Assembly: GCA_900540375.1 (NCBI GenBank)
Contig: UQFS01000015.1
Span: 1 to 64,000, forward strand
Direction of reading: 5' to 3'
Origin: an uncultured Prevotella sp.
GTDB lineage: Bacteria > Bacteroidota > Bacteroidia > Bacteroidales > Bacteroidaceae
DNA length: 64,000 nt
Shown one piece after another: positions 9,318-18,644 of the stretch (positions are counted from its first letter, which is position 1; every line of letters starts with the position of its first letter). The position numbers and the translations under genes were made by a program. The notes below the pieces were generated by a model. It had not been told where the DNA came from, ran no database searches, and worked only from the letters and a program-made list of their open reading frames with translations.

Positions 9318-10871
9318 ATGAACTGCCATCGTTTTCTCTTCTCGGCACTGTTGTTGTTGGCGGCAGTGTCAAGTCGTGCCCAAAGGATCTATCGGATCAA
9401 TGTGAACCAGCCGCGTCAGCAGATTCTGCACTTCGGGGCATCAGACGCATGGAGTATGAAGTATGTCGGGCTGTGGCCGGAGCAACAGCAACGGCAGATC
9501 GCAGACTGGCTGTTCAGCACGGACAACGATGCGCAAGGTCAACCGCGTGGCATCGGACTTTCGCTGTGGCGCTTCAACCTTGGGGCCGGCAGTGAAGAAC
9601 AGGGCGACAGCTCGCATATCCAGCAAGCTACGCGAACAGAATGCTTCCTGAATGCCGACGGCAGTTACGACTGGAGTAAACAGCAGGGACAGCGCAACTT
9701 CCTGAAACTTGCCAAGGAGCGGGGGGTGAACCATTTCCTGGCTTTCATGAACTCTGTGCCGGTCTTCTTCACACAGAACGGACTCGCTACCAACACGGGA
9801 CGGGGAGCAACAATCAACCTTCGGCCGAACTGCTATGGCCGTGCCGCACAGTTCATCGCGACGAGCTTGAAAGGAATGGAAGAGCACGACGGTATCCATT
9901 TCGACTATGTCAGTCCGGTCAATGAAACGGACGGCCATTGGAACTGGTTAGGACCGAAACAAGAAGGGTCGCCGGCTACCAACCGGGAAGTAGCAAAACT
10001 GGTGAGGGCTGTATCGAAAGCCTTTAAAAAGCAAAAGGTCAGTACACAGATAACGATTAATGAGAGTTCTGATTTGCGTTGCCTCTTGGGTACGCATGAG
10101 ACAGACTGGCAACGCGGCTACGAAATTTCCAGTTTCTTCTGTAAGGACAGCACGCAGACCTATTTAGGCGACTGTCCGGGCGTGGCGCATAGCGTACTGG
10201 CACATAGCTATTGGACCAACACGCCAGTGAGCTATATGCGGCAGATACGTGAGCAGCTCCGTGATACGCTGGCTCGTTATGGTCTCCATTACTGGCAGAG
10301 TGAATTGTGCATCATGGGTAATGACGAGGAGATCGGCGGAGGCGGTCATTTCGACTTCTCGATGATGACTGCGCTCTATGTGGCGCGTGTCATCCATCAT
10401 GATCTTGTCTACGGCGATGCTGAGAGTTGGTCGTGGTGGCGCGCCTTGGGAGGCGACTATAAAGATGGATTGATCCGTGTGCTCAGCAATGATGAATGGA
10501 AGACGGGCAAGGCTATCGACTCCAAACTGATGTGGGCTTTGGGTAATTATAGTCGTTTCATCCGCCCGGGTGCACGCAGGTATAGCATGTCCGTGACTGA
10601 TGGTGAAAAGCTTGTCGCAGATGGAGATACGCAACCTTATGGCGTGATGACTTCTGCCTATAGCAATACAGATGGTTCGTGGGTGGTAGTTGCCATTAAT
10701 TATGGAGAAGGTGCGGAGACGATCAGCCTGCCGCTGCCGAAAGGCGCTATCGCTTGGCAGCTCTACCGCACGTCGGATGTAACGGGAGAAAACCTCAAGC
10801 CGGTGGGAAGCAGCAAAGGTAGCGCTGTGCTTGAGCCGCGATCTGTCACCACGTTTGTCAGCGAGAGGTGA
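9318..10871 (+). CDS. Second glycoside hydrolase family 30 enzyme
   Basis: A 517-residue paralogue of the preceding enzyme. A signal peptide ending SSRAQ is followed by LHFGASDAW, IGLSLWRFNLGAGSEEQGD, acid/base Glu203 in SPVNETDGHWNW and nucleophile Glu329 in YWQSELC. The usual Pro after the catalytic Glu is replaced (NET instead of NEP), and the loops around both catalytic residues differ strongly from the neighbour. This suggests the two enzymes divide the work on one glycan, for instance different chain positions or endo versus exo action. It lacks the sorting-like tail of its neighbour and ends at the beta-sandwich (TTFVSER). It is the last gene of the PUL. Confidence 0.87.
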   Translation: MNCHRFLFSALLLLAAVSSRAQRIYRINVNQPRQQILHFGASDAWSMKYVGLWPEQQQRQIADWLFSTDNDAQGQPRGIGLSLWRFNLGAGSEEQGDSSHIQQATRTECFLNADGSYDWSKQQGQRNFLKLAKERGVNHFLAFMNSVPVFFTQNGLATNTGRGATINLRPNCYGRAAQFIATSLKGMEEHDGIHFDYVSPVNETDGHWNWLGPKQEGSPATNREVAKLVRAVSKAFKKQKVSTQITINESSDLRCLLGTHETDWQRGYEISSFFCKDSTQTYLGDCPGVAHSVLAHSYWTNTPVSYMRQIREQLRDTLARYGLHYWQSELCIMGNDEEIGGGGHFDFSMMTALYVARVIHHDLVYGDAESWSWWRALGGDYKDGLIRVLSNDEWKTGKAIDSKLMWALGNYSRFIRPGARRYSMSVTDGEKLVADGDTQPYGVMTSAYSNTDGSWVVVAINYGEGAETISLPLPKGAIAWQLYRTSDVTGENLKPVGSSKGSAVLEPRSVTTFVSER

Positions 10872-10873
10872 GC

Positions 10874-10893
10874 AACCCTCATGAGCGAGGGTT
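10874..10893 (+). terminator. Small hairpin after the GH30 PUL
   Basis: AACCCTC (10874-10880) pairs with GAGGGTT (10887-10893) directly after the GH30 stop. There is no T-run, so it may be only a transcript-end stabiliser between two converging genes. Confidence 0.35.
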
Positions 10894-10974
10894 ACTGCTT
10901 AGCAGCAACATACGGAACCAAGCACTCAAAACTCTATGGTGTCCTTGGTGCTCAAGGCTCCGAACGTCTTGTGC

Positions 10975-13350
10975 TTAGAACTCCACCGTCACCTTGGCGT
11001 TCAAGCGGCGGCCGGTGAGGTAGTTGGGTACGGCATATTGCTGGCCGACGACATCGGTGACCCAGTAGTAGGAGTTGACGTTGTTGATGCCAAGAAGGTT
11101 GAGGCAGTCGAGACCGAGCCACACGTTCTTCAGCCAATGGTCGCTGTGGTGATCACTGTTGTCGTAGAGACGGTAGCTCATGCCGATGTCAGCCCGCTTG
11201 TAGGCCGGTGCACGGAACGAGGCAGAAGTGAGCTCACGGTGTGGCGTGGAGAAGGGCAGACCGTCGGCGTAGGTAAGCCTCAGGCTCATCTTCCAGCGGG
11301 TGGTGCCCGGGAAATAGTCGGTGAAGAAGAGATGGGCGGCAAAGCGCTGGTCGGTAGGCAGAGGCAGCGAGCGCCCGTCGACGTTCATCTTCGTATTCAT
11401 GAACGAGAGTGTGAACCACGAGTCAGTGCCGGGAACAAACTCACCGTAGAGTTTCAAGTCCACTCCGGCGGCATGACCTGTGGCAGTGTGGTCGCCGTAG
11501 TAGACCACCTGCACGTTGCTTACCGAGTAAGGGATGAGGTTGTGGAGGAACTTGTAATAAGCCTCAGCCGAGAAGCGGTAGGGACGGTTGTTGACTTTGA
11601 AGCGGTAGTCCATGCCACCGATGACGTGGATGGCACGCTGACTCTTCACCTTGTCGTTGAGTGAGGCCACGGTCATGCCGTTCACGGTAGACGTGTCGCG
11701 TAGCTCTTTGAAGAACGGAGCCTGGTAATAGAGTCCTGTGGCCAGACGGAAGGTCAGGTCGCGGTTCCACGAAGGCGTGATGCCGAGAGAGACGCGTGGC
11801 GAGAGCGTCGACTCCTTGTTGAAGTTCCAATGCGAGAAGCGTACGCCGTAGTTCAGCGTGTAGAGCGTGCTGGAGTCGTTGCGGTGATAGCGCCAGGTGT
11901 CTTGCAGATAAATTTCGGTGCGGTTGGCGTCGAGCTTGTTCTTGGCTCTGAGCGAATAGATCATATACAGATCCTTGCCCGTGTGCGGGATGCTGTATCC
12001 TGCCGAGTCGCGCATCTCATACTCGCGCGAGTTCTCCTCGATATGTTCTTTCTTAAAGGTGATGCCTCCCTCGATGTTGTGTGCCGCGGTCTTATGGTTG
12101 ACCATGAGCTTCACACTGCCCACGCGCGCTTTAAGATAGTTGCGGGCATGCTGGAAGTAGGTACCCACGCCGAGGTCTTCAGAGGTCTCGGTCTGCGTGA
12201 GCCAATATTGTCCCTGAATGTCGTACTGCTCACGTTCGCTGGTGGTGAATGCCGAGCCGAGGAGCGACACTGAGGTGGAGTCACCCCAATGGCGTGTGAT
12301 GCCCACGGTGCCAAAATAAGTTTGGAAGCGGTCTTTCTCCTGCCCGTCGAAATAGACTTTGAACGATTTCACGTCTTCGAGCGTGCCGAAGGTCGTCTCG
12401 CGGCTCTCAGGCTGGAAGGTATAATGGTTGTCCGAGATGTTGCCGATGATGTCGAAACTCCACAGCTTGTTGGGACGCCAGTGGAGATAGGTCTGATAGT
12501 CGAGGAAGTTCGGTTTGTACTCGCCGTTGGTCTCCATCGAACCGAGGAGATACTTTGTCGTCTTATAGCGCAGTCCGTTGGTCCACGAGAAGTTCTTACC
12601 GCCCAGTCCCACATAGGCACTGGCACCGAGCAGCGATGCCGTAGCCGTGGCCTCGGCATGCTTGGGCTGGCGATAGGTGATGTCGAGAGCCGACGACATC
12701 TTGTCGCCGTACTTTGCCTCGAAGCCACCTGTGGAGAAGTTGATACGCTCCACCATGTCGGGGTTGATGACCGAGAGTCCTTCCTGCTGTCCGCTGCGTA
12801 CAAGAAAGGGCCGGAAGACCTCCACATTATTTATATAGACAGAGTTCTCGTCAAAGGCTCCGCCACGAACATTGTATTGCGACGACAGTTCGGAGTGCGT
12901 TGACACGCCGGCCTGGCTCTGCACGAGTTCCTCCACGGCGTTGCCCGTTGTCGACGGTGAGCCTTTCATGTCTTTTGTGCTGAGTTCCTGTCCTTGCCCC
13001 GATTGTATCTTTTGTCCAGTGACATCAACTTGCCCGAGTGTGTTGGCCATGCCGTAGAGCGTTACTTGCAAAGTCTGTGGTCCTTTTGGTTTTCTTAGCA
13101 CGCGAGTCTTTGTGCGGTAGCCGAGCATCGAGAACTTCACCACCACAGAGTCGGCGGAGTGAAGCGTGAGGCTGTAGTTGCCATGAGCTGAGGTTACTGT
13201 AGCCTTGCCCTGTTGCAGGCACGACACGCTTGCGAACTCCACCGGTTTTCCCTCCTCGTCGACGACGCGTCCGTGCAGCGTGAAGCTCTGTGCCATGCCA
13301 CTCAGGCCCAGCAAGGCCAGTATCATCATGATGAAAAGTCTTCGTATCAT
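10975..13350 (-). CDS. TonB-dependent outer-membrane receptor with regulatory-like N-domain
   Basis: A 791-residue receptor. A signal peptide (ending SGMAQ) is followed by a carboxypeptidase-regulatory-like domain (about 22-100), a plug (about 115-230, with YNVRGGAFDENSVYINNVEV and FEAKYGDKMSSALDI) and a beta-barrel ending in an aromatic-terminated strand (LNAKVTVEF). It is shorter than SusC proteins, lacks their signature motifs and has no SusD partner, so it belongs to the general TonB receptor group that imports metals, cofactors or peptides. The substrate cannot be inferred from the neighbours. It is monocistronic, convergent with the GH30 PUL and divergent from glycerate kinase. Confidence 0.88.
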   Translation of the reverse strand: MIRRLFIMMILALLGLSGMAQSFTLHGRVVDEEGKPVEFASVSCLQQGKATVTSAHGNYSLTLHSADSVVVKFSMLGYRTKTRVLRKPKGPQTLQVTLYGMANTLGQVDVTGQKIQSGQGQELSTKDMKGSPSTTGNAVEELVQSQAGVSTHSELSSQYNVRGGAFDENSVYINNVEVFRPFLVRSGQQEGLSVINPDMVERINFSTGGFEAKYGDKMSSALDITYRQPKHAEATATASLLGASAYVGLGGKNFSWTNGLRYKTTKYLLGSMETNGEYKPNFLDYQTYLHWRPNKLWSFDIIGNISDNHYTFQPESRETTFGTLEDVKSFKVYFDGQEKDRFQTYFGTVGITRHWGDSTSVSLLGSAFTTSEREQYDIQGQYWLTQTETSEDLGVGTYFQHARNYLKARVGSVKLMVNHKTAAHNIEGGITFKKEHIEENSREYEMRDSAGYSIPHTGKDLYMIYSLRAKNKLDANRTEIYLQDTWRYHRNDSSTLYTLNYGVRFSHWNFNKESTLSPRVSLGITPSWNRDLTFRLATGLYYQAPFFKELRDTSTVNGMTVASLNDKVKSQRAIHVIGGMDYRFKVNNRPYRFSAEAYYKFLHNLIPYSVSNVQVVYYGDHTATGHAAGVDLKLYGEFVPGTDSWFTLSFMNTKMNVDGRSLPLPTDQRFAAHLFFTDYFPGTTRWKMSLRLTYADGLPFSTPHRELTSASFRAPAYKRADIGMSYRLYDNSDHHSDHWLKNVWLGLDCLNLLGINNVNSYYWVTDVVGQQYAVPNYLTGRRLNAKVTVEF

Positions 13351-13443
13351 GTTTATGATAACGCAAGTCGAATATAAATATTACAAAGGAAGTTATACAA
13401 AATGGCACTCTATAGTCATTTGGTAATTTTTATGGGGCAATTG

Positions 13444-13474
13444 TTGACAAAATCAGTTTTTATTTGTAACTTTA
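13444..13474 (+). promoter_or_regulatory. Probable Bacteroidales-type promoter of glycerate kinase
   Basis: TTG (13444-13446), a 20-bp spacer and TAACTTTA (13467-13474) approximate the TTTG/TAnnTTTG promoter. The predicted start of transcription lies a few bases before the ATG at 13495, which argues against the longer open frame that begins at 13402. Confidence 0.45.
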
Positions 13475-13494
13475 CCATTACAAAAGACAGAAGA

Positions 13495-14568
13495 ATGAAG
13501 ATCATTAGCGTTTTTGACAGCTTCAAGGGTTGCATGAGCAGCCAGGAGGCAAATGAAGCGTGTGCCAAAGGATTGAGAGCACAGCATGATGATATGGTGA
13601 TAAAGCAGATTGAGGCCAGCGATGGTGGCGAGGGCCTCCTGCGCGCGATGAACCCCGACAAGGTATTGCACTGCCACGTCCACGACGCGATGATGCGATG
13701 GACGGATGCTGACTTTGGTATCAAGGACGGCAAAGCCATCATCGAGGTGGCGCAGGCCGTGGGACTCGGCAAGATTGAGCCGGAACTGCGCAATCCGCTC
13801 GTGGCTACGAGCTACGGCGTCGGCGAGCTGATGGTGCATGCGTGGGAGCAGGGCTGCCGCGAGTTTATCGTGGGACTGGGTGGTTCGGTGACGAGCGACT
13901 GCGGACTGGGCATGCTTCGTTGTCTGCGCCATCATGCCCAACAGCAGTTGCATCAGATGTGGTATGACCTCTTCGATACCTCTGTGCTGAAGTCGGTCCG
14001 TGTGACGCTTGCTTCCGATGTCAACAATCCGCTCACTGGTCCGCATGGTGCGGCCCATGTCTTTGCGCCACAGAAGGGAGCCGATGAACGGCAAGTGGAA
14101 CTTCTCGAGCGACGTGCGACAACTTTCGCTGCGATGTCTGCCAAACATCAGGGCTACGACATGAGCCAAAGACCCGGTGCCGGTGCTGCCGGTGGACTGG
14201 GCTATGCGTTCATGCAGTTCATGGATGCTCAGATGGAGAGTGGCGCAGAACTGGTATTGCGAAGCAATCGTTTCGACGACTTGCTCCAACATGCAGATCT
14301 TGTCATCACGGGCGAGGGTGCGTCTGATGCCCAGACACTCATGGGCAAGTTGCCGAGTGTGGTGTTGCGTCATGCGCAGAAGGCAGGAGTACCTGTCGTT
14401 CTTGCCAGTGGGCGCATAGAAGACCGAAAAGCATTACTCGACGCTGGCTTTTCCCAAGTTGTGTGTATCAACGACGGACAACCTGCTGACGAGAATCCAC
14501 TCGACAAGGAAGTGGCACAAAGACGGTTGGAAATTGCAGCTCAGCGCATACATACCAGCAACCTTTGA
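13495..14568 (+). CDS. Glycerate kinase (GarK/GlxK type)
   Basis: A 357-residue ATP-dependent glycerate kinase that phosphorylates D-glycerate and feeds lower glycolysis; the family contains 2- and 3-phosphoglycerate-forming members. The start MKIISVFDSFKGCMSSQEA matches the family N-terminus (DSFKG motif), and conserved blocks are EASDGGEGLL, GLGGSVTSDCGLGML and PGAGAAGGLGYAF. The 31-residue upstream extension is unlike the family and overlaps the promoter, so the start at 13495 is preferred. It appears monocistronic. No neighbouring glycerate-producing genes are visible. Confidence 0.92.
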   Translation: MKIISVFDSFKGCMSSQEANEACAKGLRAQHDDMVIKQIEASDGGEGLLRAMNPDKVLHCHVHDAMMRWTDADFGIKDGKAIIEVAQAVGLGKIEPELRNPLVATSYGVGELMVHAWEQGCREFIVGLGGSVTSDCGLGMLRCLRHHAQQQLHQMWYDLFDTSVLKSVRVTLASDVNNPLTGPHGAAHVFAPQKGADERQVELLERRATTFAAMSAKHQGYDMSQRPGAGAAGGLGYAFMQFMDAQMESGAELVLRSNRFDDLLQHADLVITGEGASDAQTLMGKLPSVVLRHAQKAGVPVVLASGRIEDRKALLDAGFSQVVCINDGQPADENPLDKEVAQRRLEIAAQRIHTSNL

Positions 14569-14594
14569 TTTCTCTTGACAAAAGTAGGTTCGTC

Positions 14595-14990
14595 ACAACT
14601 TTCATTCTAGGGAAAGGAGCAGAGGAGTTGGTGGTTTCTCAGTGCCATTTTTGCCCCGCCTGAAGCACAAAAAGGCAGTTTGATGTTGTCATCACGCTGA
14701 TTTGACTTGGTCATCACGCTGATTTGACTTGGTCATCACGTCCATTTCATTGTTAGAAATAAGCGTGATGACAACAAATTCTCTAGAAAATTTAGCCAAA
14801 GAAAGGCGTTCTCATAACATTGCAAAAGCAATCAGTTTGTAACACCTTGATTTCCTTGTACTTATAAAAATACTCGTATTTTTGCAAAAAACGGAGCAAG
14901 ATAGGTCTTCGTCAAAAAGAATCGATTCTCAGAGCCGGAATTTTGTCACTTTATACAACAAAAAATAACATAAGTCAAAGGACATCGACA
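14595..14990. repeat. Intergenic 22-nt-core element, copy A
   Basis: A 560-bp gap without a gene holds one copy of an element found three times in this window. The head contains CACAACTTTCATTCTAGGG. The core has two exact 22-nt tandem units (14689-14710 and 14711-14732) and a partial third (14733-14740), closed by a perfect 15-nt inverted repeat, TGTTGTCATCACGCT at 14684-14698 against 14762-14776. The tail contains GATTCTCAGAGCCGGAA and TTGTCACTTTATACAACA. The related copies are at about 35130-35505 and 62045-62460. No coding potential is apparent. Confidence 0.65.
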
Positions 14991-15071
14991 CTGATGATCA
15001 ATCAGCCACAGATATAGTTCGAAAAAGTGACGAAAACAGGAAATAGATCATTTGCTAGGCAGGGTGGGAAC

Positions 15072-15111
15072 ATTTTCAGCGTAGCAAAGGGTTCTTTGCT
15101 ACGTTGAAAAT
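15072..15111 (-). terminator. Long hairpin downstream of the GH32 gene
   Basis: An 18-bp stem pairs 15072-15089 (ATTTTCAGCGTAGCAAAG) with 15094-15111 across a 4-nt loop, starting 17 bp past the GH32 stop. One G-T pair is needed. There is no clear T-run on the minus strand, so it may be a stabilising 3' hairpin rather than a textbook terminator. Confidence 0.55.
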
Positions 15112-15128
15112 CAAATGGCTTAAAATCT

Positions 15129-16838
15129 TTATTTCATCTTCCAGATCTTCGCCTTACCGCCTTTCACGCTCAATTTGTCGTAGGGCTTGGTGGGGAAGAC
15201 AAGGTTGGTGATAGCGAACTTGCCGTCGCCGTCAAAGACTTCCACGCTGCTCTTGTCGACGAAGATCAGGACGCGGCTGACTTTGCCGTGGGTGGGGGCT
15301 GTCGTCGTGCAGGCAAAGGCCTCACTGAAATCGGTCTTGCCACTCTTTGTGCGGTCAACAGAGAACGTGTGGTTCTGTGCGTTGTAGCGCATGACCACTT
15401 GCTCTCCTTTGTCATTGGACAGCGTGATGACGGCACCGGAACGCAGACGGTTCACCTCCACCATGCAGGCCTCGCACAGTCCTGCTGCCGGTTTGTTAAA
15501 GGCTTTGACTACCTCGGGCGACGGCTTCACGCTGACGTAGTCCTCGTCACCGTCGGTGAACAGGTTGAGGTCGCGCGGAACGGAATTGCCCGAGCGGTAC
15601 TGATGGGTGGGAACCACGGCGGCATACTGCCAGTTGCTCATCCAAGCCAGGGCGACGTGACGGCCGTTGAGCGCACCACTGAACGTGACCGTGGCATAGT
15701 GGTCCTTGCCATAGTCCATCCACTTGGTCACTTCGGACTTGCTCTCGCAAGTGAACTTATGACCGTCCCACTGGCCGACAAAGTATTGTGTAGCCGAACC
15801 ACCGTAGGGGCCTCCGGGGTTGATGTTGCATACGAGCACCCACTTGCCATTGTCCATCTTCAGCAAGTCGGGACACTCCCATACGCCTTTGTGACAGCCG
15901 TAACCTTCACCGAAACTGCTCTCGAACTTCCAGTTCTTCAAGTCTTTCGAGGAGTAGAAGTCCATCTGTTGTCCTGCGGCTAACACGAGGTTCCACTCCT
16001 TGGTGTCGTCGTTCCAGAGCATGCGTGGGTCGCGGAAGTCGGGCACATTGCTTGTCACGGCGGGGTTGCCCTCATATCTCTTGAAGGTAGTACCACCATC
16101 GTTGCTATAAGCAAGGCTTTGTGTCTGGTTGGCGTCGGCCGAGGTGAACATCGCTACTACGGAGTTTTTGCCGAAGCCTGCGGTGTTGGCTGTGTCGACG
16201 ACAGCCGAGCCACTGAACACCATACCAAGGGCATCGGGCCAGATGGCCTCCGGCTGGCTCTTCCAATGAATCAGGTCAGTGCTGGTGGAATGCCCCCAAG
16301 AGATATTGCCCCAGATAGAGCCATAGGCGTTGTGCTGGTAGTACAGGTGCCACACACCGTCTTTGTAGAACATGCCGTTGGGGTCGTTCATCCATCCCCA
16401 TGTGGGAGTGTGGTGGTAGACAGGGCGCCACTGCTCGCGGTTGGTGGTGTCGAAGGTGTCGCTCGGCTTCATCAACTGCCAGCAGCTGTAGTCTTCGATG
16501 TTGCCCACGTTGCGGTAGTTGCCGTTGAAGCTCAGGTCGAGGAGCACACTGCCGTCCTTGCCAAACCGGCTGATGTCCAAGGGCACATAGTAGTCGGGCT
16601 TACCTGTGGCGAGCCGCACGTTGATGGCTTGCATGGAGTGTCCGTCCTTGATGATCTTGATCTCTGTTTCGCTCTCCTTCTCCTCCACGGGCAGGAGGAT
16701 ATAGCGCTTCTGTGTGTCCACGCTCATCATGGCGTGCTTGTCGGAGAGAATATGGCGTGTGAACCACTGATGGCCCTGAGCCAGAAGGCTGCCCGTGCCC
16801 ATGAGCAGGGCAGCCAAGAGGATTGAGAATCTTTTCAT
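15129..16838 (-). CDS. Glycoside hydrolase family 32 fructan hydrolase
   Basis: A 569-residue GH32 enzyme of the levanase/inulinase/invertase family. The Sec signal peptide ends SLLAQ without a lipobox, so it is probably periplasmic. After an N-terminal beta-rich extension of about 110 residues, the five-bladed propeller carries the nucleophile Asp152 in WMNDPNG, the transition-state stabiliser Asp270 in FRDP and the acid/base Glu321 in WECPDL. The C-terminal beta-sandwich includes LIFVDKSSVEVFDGDG. It is last in the susC-susD-GH32 operon, 27 bp after susD. It should release fructose from imported fructo-oligosaccharides; whether it prefers beta-2,1 or beta-2,6 bonds cannot be told. Confidence 0.93.
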   Translation of the reverse strand: MKRFSILLAALLMGTGSLLAQGHQWFTRHILSDKHAMMSVDTQKRYILLPVEEKESETEIKIIKDGHSMQAINVRLATGKPDYYVPLDISRFGKDGSVLLDLSFNGNYRNVGNIEDYSCWQLMKPSDTFDTTNREQWRPVYHHTPTWGWMNDPNGMFYKDGVWHLYYQHNAYGSIWGNISWGHSTSTDLIHWKSQPEAIWPDALGMVFSGSAVVDTANTAGFGKNSVVAMFTSADANQTQSLAYSNDGGTTFKRYEGNPAVTSNVPDFRDPRMLWNDDTKEWNLVLAAGQQMDFYSSKDLKNWKFESSFGEGYGCHKGVWECPDLLKMDNGKWVLVCNINPGGPYGGSATQYFVGQWDGHKFTCESKSEVTKWMDYGKDHYATVTFSGALNGRHVALAWMSNWQYAAVVPTHQYRSGNSVPRDLNLFTDGDEDYVSVKPSPEVVKAFNKPAAGLCEACMVEVNRLRSGAVITLSNDKGEQVVMRYNAQNHTFSVDRTKSGKTDFSEAFACTTTAPTHGKVSRVLIFVDKSSVEVFDGDGKFAITNLVFPTKPYDKLSVKGGKAKIWKMK

Positions 16839-16865
16839 GTTAGAAATAGATGTGTGGTGAATAGT

Positions 16866-18605
16866 TTACTTGTCGTAGCCTTTGTTCTGCGTGTACAGTC
16901 CGGGGATGTAGTAGAGCTGGTTGTAAGGAACCGGCCAGAACTCATTCTTACCCGGTGTGAAGTGCGCGTCCTTGTAGTACTCGGCATAGTTCTGTCCATC
17001 GTAGACATCCTTGGCCTCGCTCTTGAAATAGTTGTTCAGCGTTTCTGAGGCAATGCCCCAGCGGCGCAGGTCGAAGAAGCGGCTGCCCTCCATACCCATC
17101 TCCAGTCGGCGCTCCCAGCGCAGGCACTTGCGGGCTGTCTCCTTGTCCTGGAAGTAAGACTCAGGATAGAGAGCGATGTCGCACTGGTCAGCAGCGTATT
17201 CGATGTGCTTCTTGATGGAGTTCTTGGCACGCTGACGGATGTCGTTGATGATCGTACGGGCTTCTTGCAGACGGCCCAACTCGATGAGAGCCTCGGCGCG
17301 CATGAGCATCACGTCGGTGTAGCGCAGCACATAGTCGTTCATGTCGAAGGCCTGCCAAGGACGGTTGTAGGACTCACCCTTGGAGCGCTGCGGCACTTCC
17401 TTCATCGAAGTATAGTAGCCGTAGGTGTTCGGCGTACGGGAGTTGGCTTTGGTGAGCGTGTATTCCGACTCATACTTGTAGGGGAAGGTCGGCATGCCTA
17501 CCGTGTGGAAGAGCCGCGGATCCCACTTCTGTGTTGTCGGCTTGCCATTGACAGGATATTCGTCGCTGTCGTTGTAGTCGGTGAACTCAGGCAGACCGTT
17601 GCGGGTCTTGTAGGCGTTGACGAGGTTCTGAGAAGGCTTGTGGAAATCCCAGCCGCACGACCAGATGCCCCAGCAGCCGTTGAGCGTGTTGGACCAGTTG
17701 GCGCGACCGTAGCGGGTGTGGTCAGCGGAGTAGTCACTGGCCTGCATGGCGAAGATGCTCTCCTTGCTGTTCTTGTAGTCGGGCAGGAAGATGTCGCCAT
17801 AGTCCTCGAGATAACCATATCGTGAAGCCTTGACCACGTCGGTGTAGTCCACAACCTTCTGCATATAGTCCTTGTTGATATGGCTTACGCCGTCGGTAGC
17901 CTCGTAGCCGTCGCCCCAGGCCAGGGTGAGAAAGCACTTGGCAAGGTAAGCGGCAGCAGCAATCTTGTTGGCACGTCCGCCTTCGCTCTGCTTCTCGGGC
18001 AGATTGTCGTAGGCGAACTTAAAGTCGACGATGACCTTGCCGAAGAGCTGCTCGTAGGTGTATTGTGTGTTGGAGGTCTTTTCTGTTGCCTTGTCCTTGT
18101 AGACCTGTTCGTCAATCCAAGGCACTTGGCGGAACACAGAGATAAGTTTGAAGTAGAAGTGGGCGCGCAGGAAGCGAACCTCTGCCTCGCGCTCTGTCGT
18201 TGTCTGCTCCCCGAGTACGTTGTTGCCGTTCTCTTCGAGGGAAACCAAGGCGCGGTTGCAACGTGACACGGCACTGAACAGACGGTACCAGAGTTCGTCG
18301 AGCTCACCACGAGTGGAGGTCAGCGAAGACCACACTTCGATGTCGTGATAGCCAGTGTCGCCTGTGCCGCCACCGCCTTTGAGACAGTCGTCGGAGGCCA
18401 GGTCGCCGTAGGGCCAGAGGTTGAAGGGATAGGAATACCAGCAGTCGCCGAGCATGGCATAAGCACTGTTGACCATCTTCTCCGGATTGGAGAAAGCCTT
18501 ATCCTCATCCACCACAGCGGTAGGCGTGTAGTCGAGGAAATCGTCGCAGCCAGTCAGGCTCATGGTCAATGCGGCTGCCAATGCAAATATATATATCTTT
18601 TTCAT
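16866..18605 (-). CDS. susD: SusD/RagB-family lipoprotein of the fructan-type PUL
   Basis: A 579-residue SusD-like protein. The lipobox LTGC is followed by DDFLDYTPTAVVDEDKAF, the family start. TPR helices and the C-terminal block LRYTDVLLMRAEALIELG, then RWERRLEMGMEGSRFFDLRRW, are conserved. It ends with the usual FWPVPYNQLYYIPGLYTQNKGY. It acts on the cell surface with the SusC encoded 39 bp upstream; association with GH32 and fructokinase genes points to fructan or fructo-oligosaccharide binding. Confidence 0.95.
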   Translation of the reverse strand: MKKIYIFALAAALTMSLTGCDDFLDYTPTAVVDEDKAFSNPEKMVNSAYAMLGDCWYSYPFNLWPYGDLASDDCLKGGGGTGDTGYHDIEVWSSLTSTRGELDELWYRLFSAVSRCNRALVSLEENGNNVLGEQTTTEREAEVRFLRAHFYFKLISVFRQVPWIDEQVYKDKATEKTSNTQYTYEQLFGKVIVDFKFAYDNLPEKQSEGGRANKIAAAAYLAKCFLTLAWGDGYEATDGVSHINKDYMQKVVDYTDVVKASRYGYLEDYGDIFLPDYKNSKESIFAMQASDYSADHTRYGRANWSNTLNGCWGIWSCGWDFHKPSQNLVNAYKTRNGLPEFTDYNDSDEYPVNGKPTTQKWDPRLFHTVGMPTFPYKYESEYTLTKANSRTPNTYGYYTSMKEVPQRSKGESYNRPWQAFDMNDYVLRYTDVMLMRAEALIELGRLQEARTIINDIRQRAKNSIKKHIEYAADQCDIALYPESYFQDKETARKCLRWERRLEMGMEGSRFFDLRRWGIASETLNNYFKSEAKDVYDGQNYAEYYKDAHFTPGKNEFWPVPYNQLYYIPGLYTQNKGYDK

Positions 18606-18644
18606 GACTCGATTCTTTGTAATATGTTATATGTACATGATGAT

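Noticed and set aside
13402..13494. Longer N-terminus of glycerate kinase
   Set aside because: The added residues are unlike the family and overlap the likely promoter.
14689..14740. Possible CRISPR remnant in element A
   Set aside because: The units are direct tandem copies inside an inverted repeat, without spacers.
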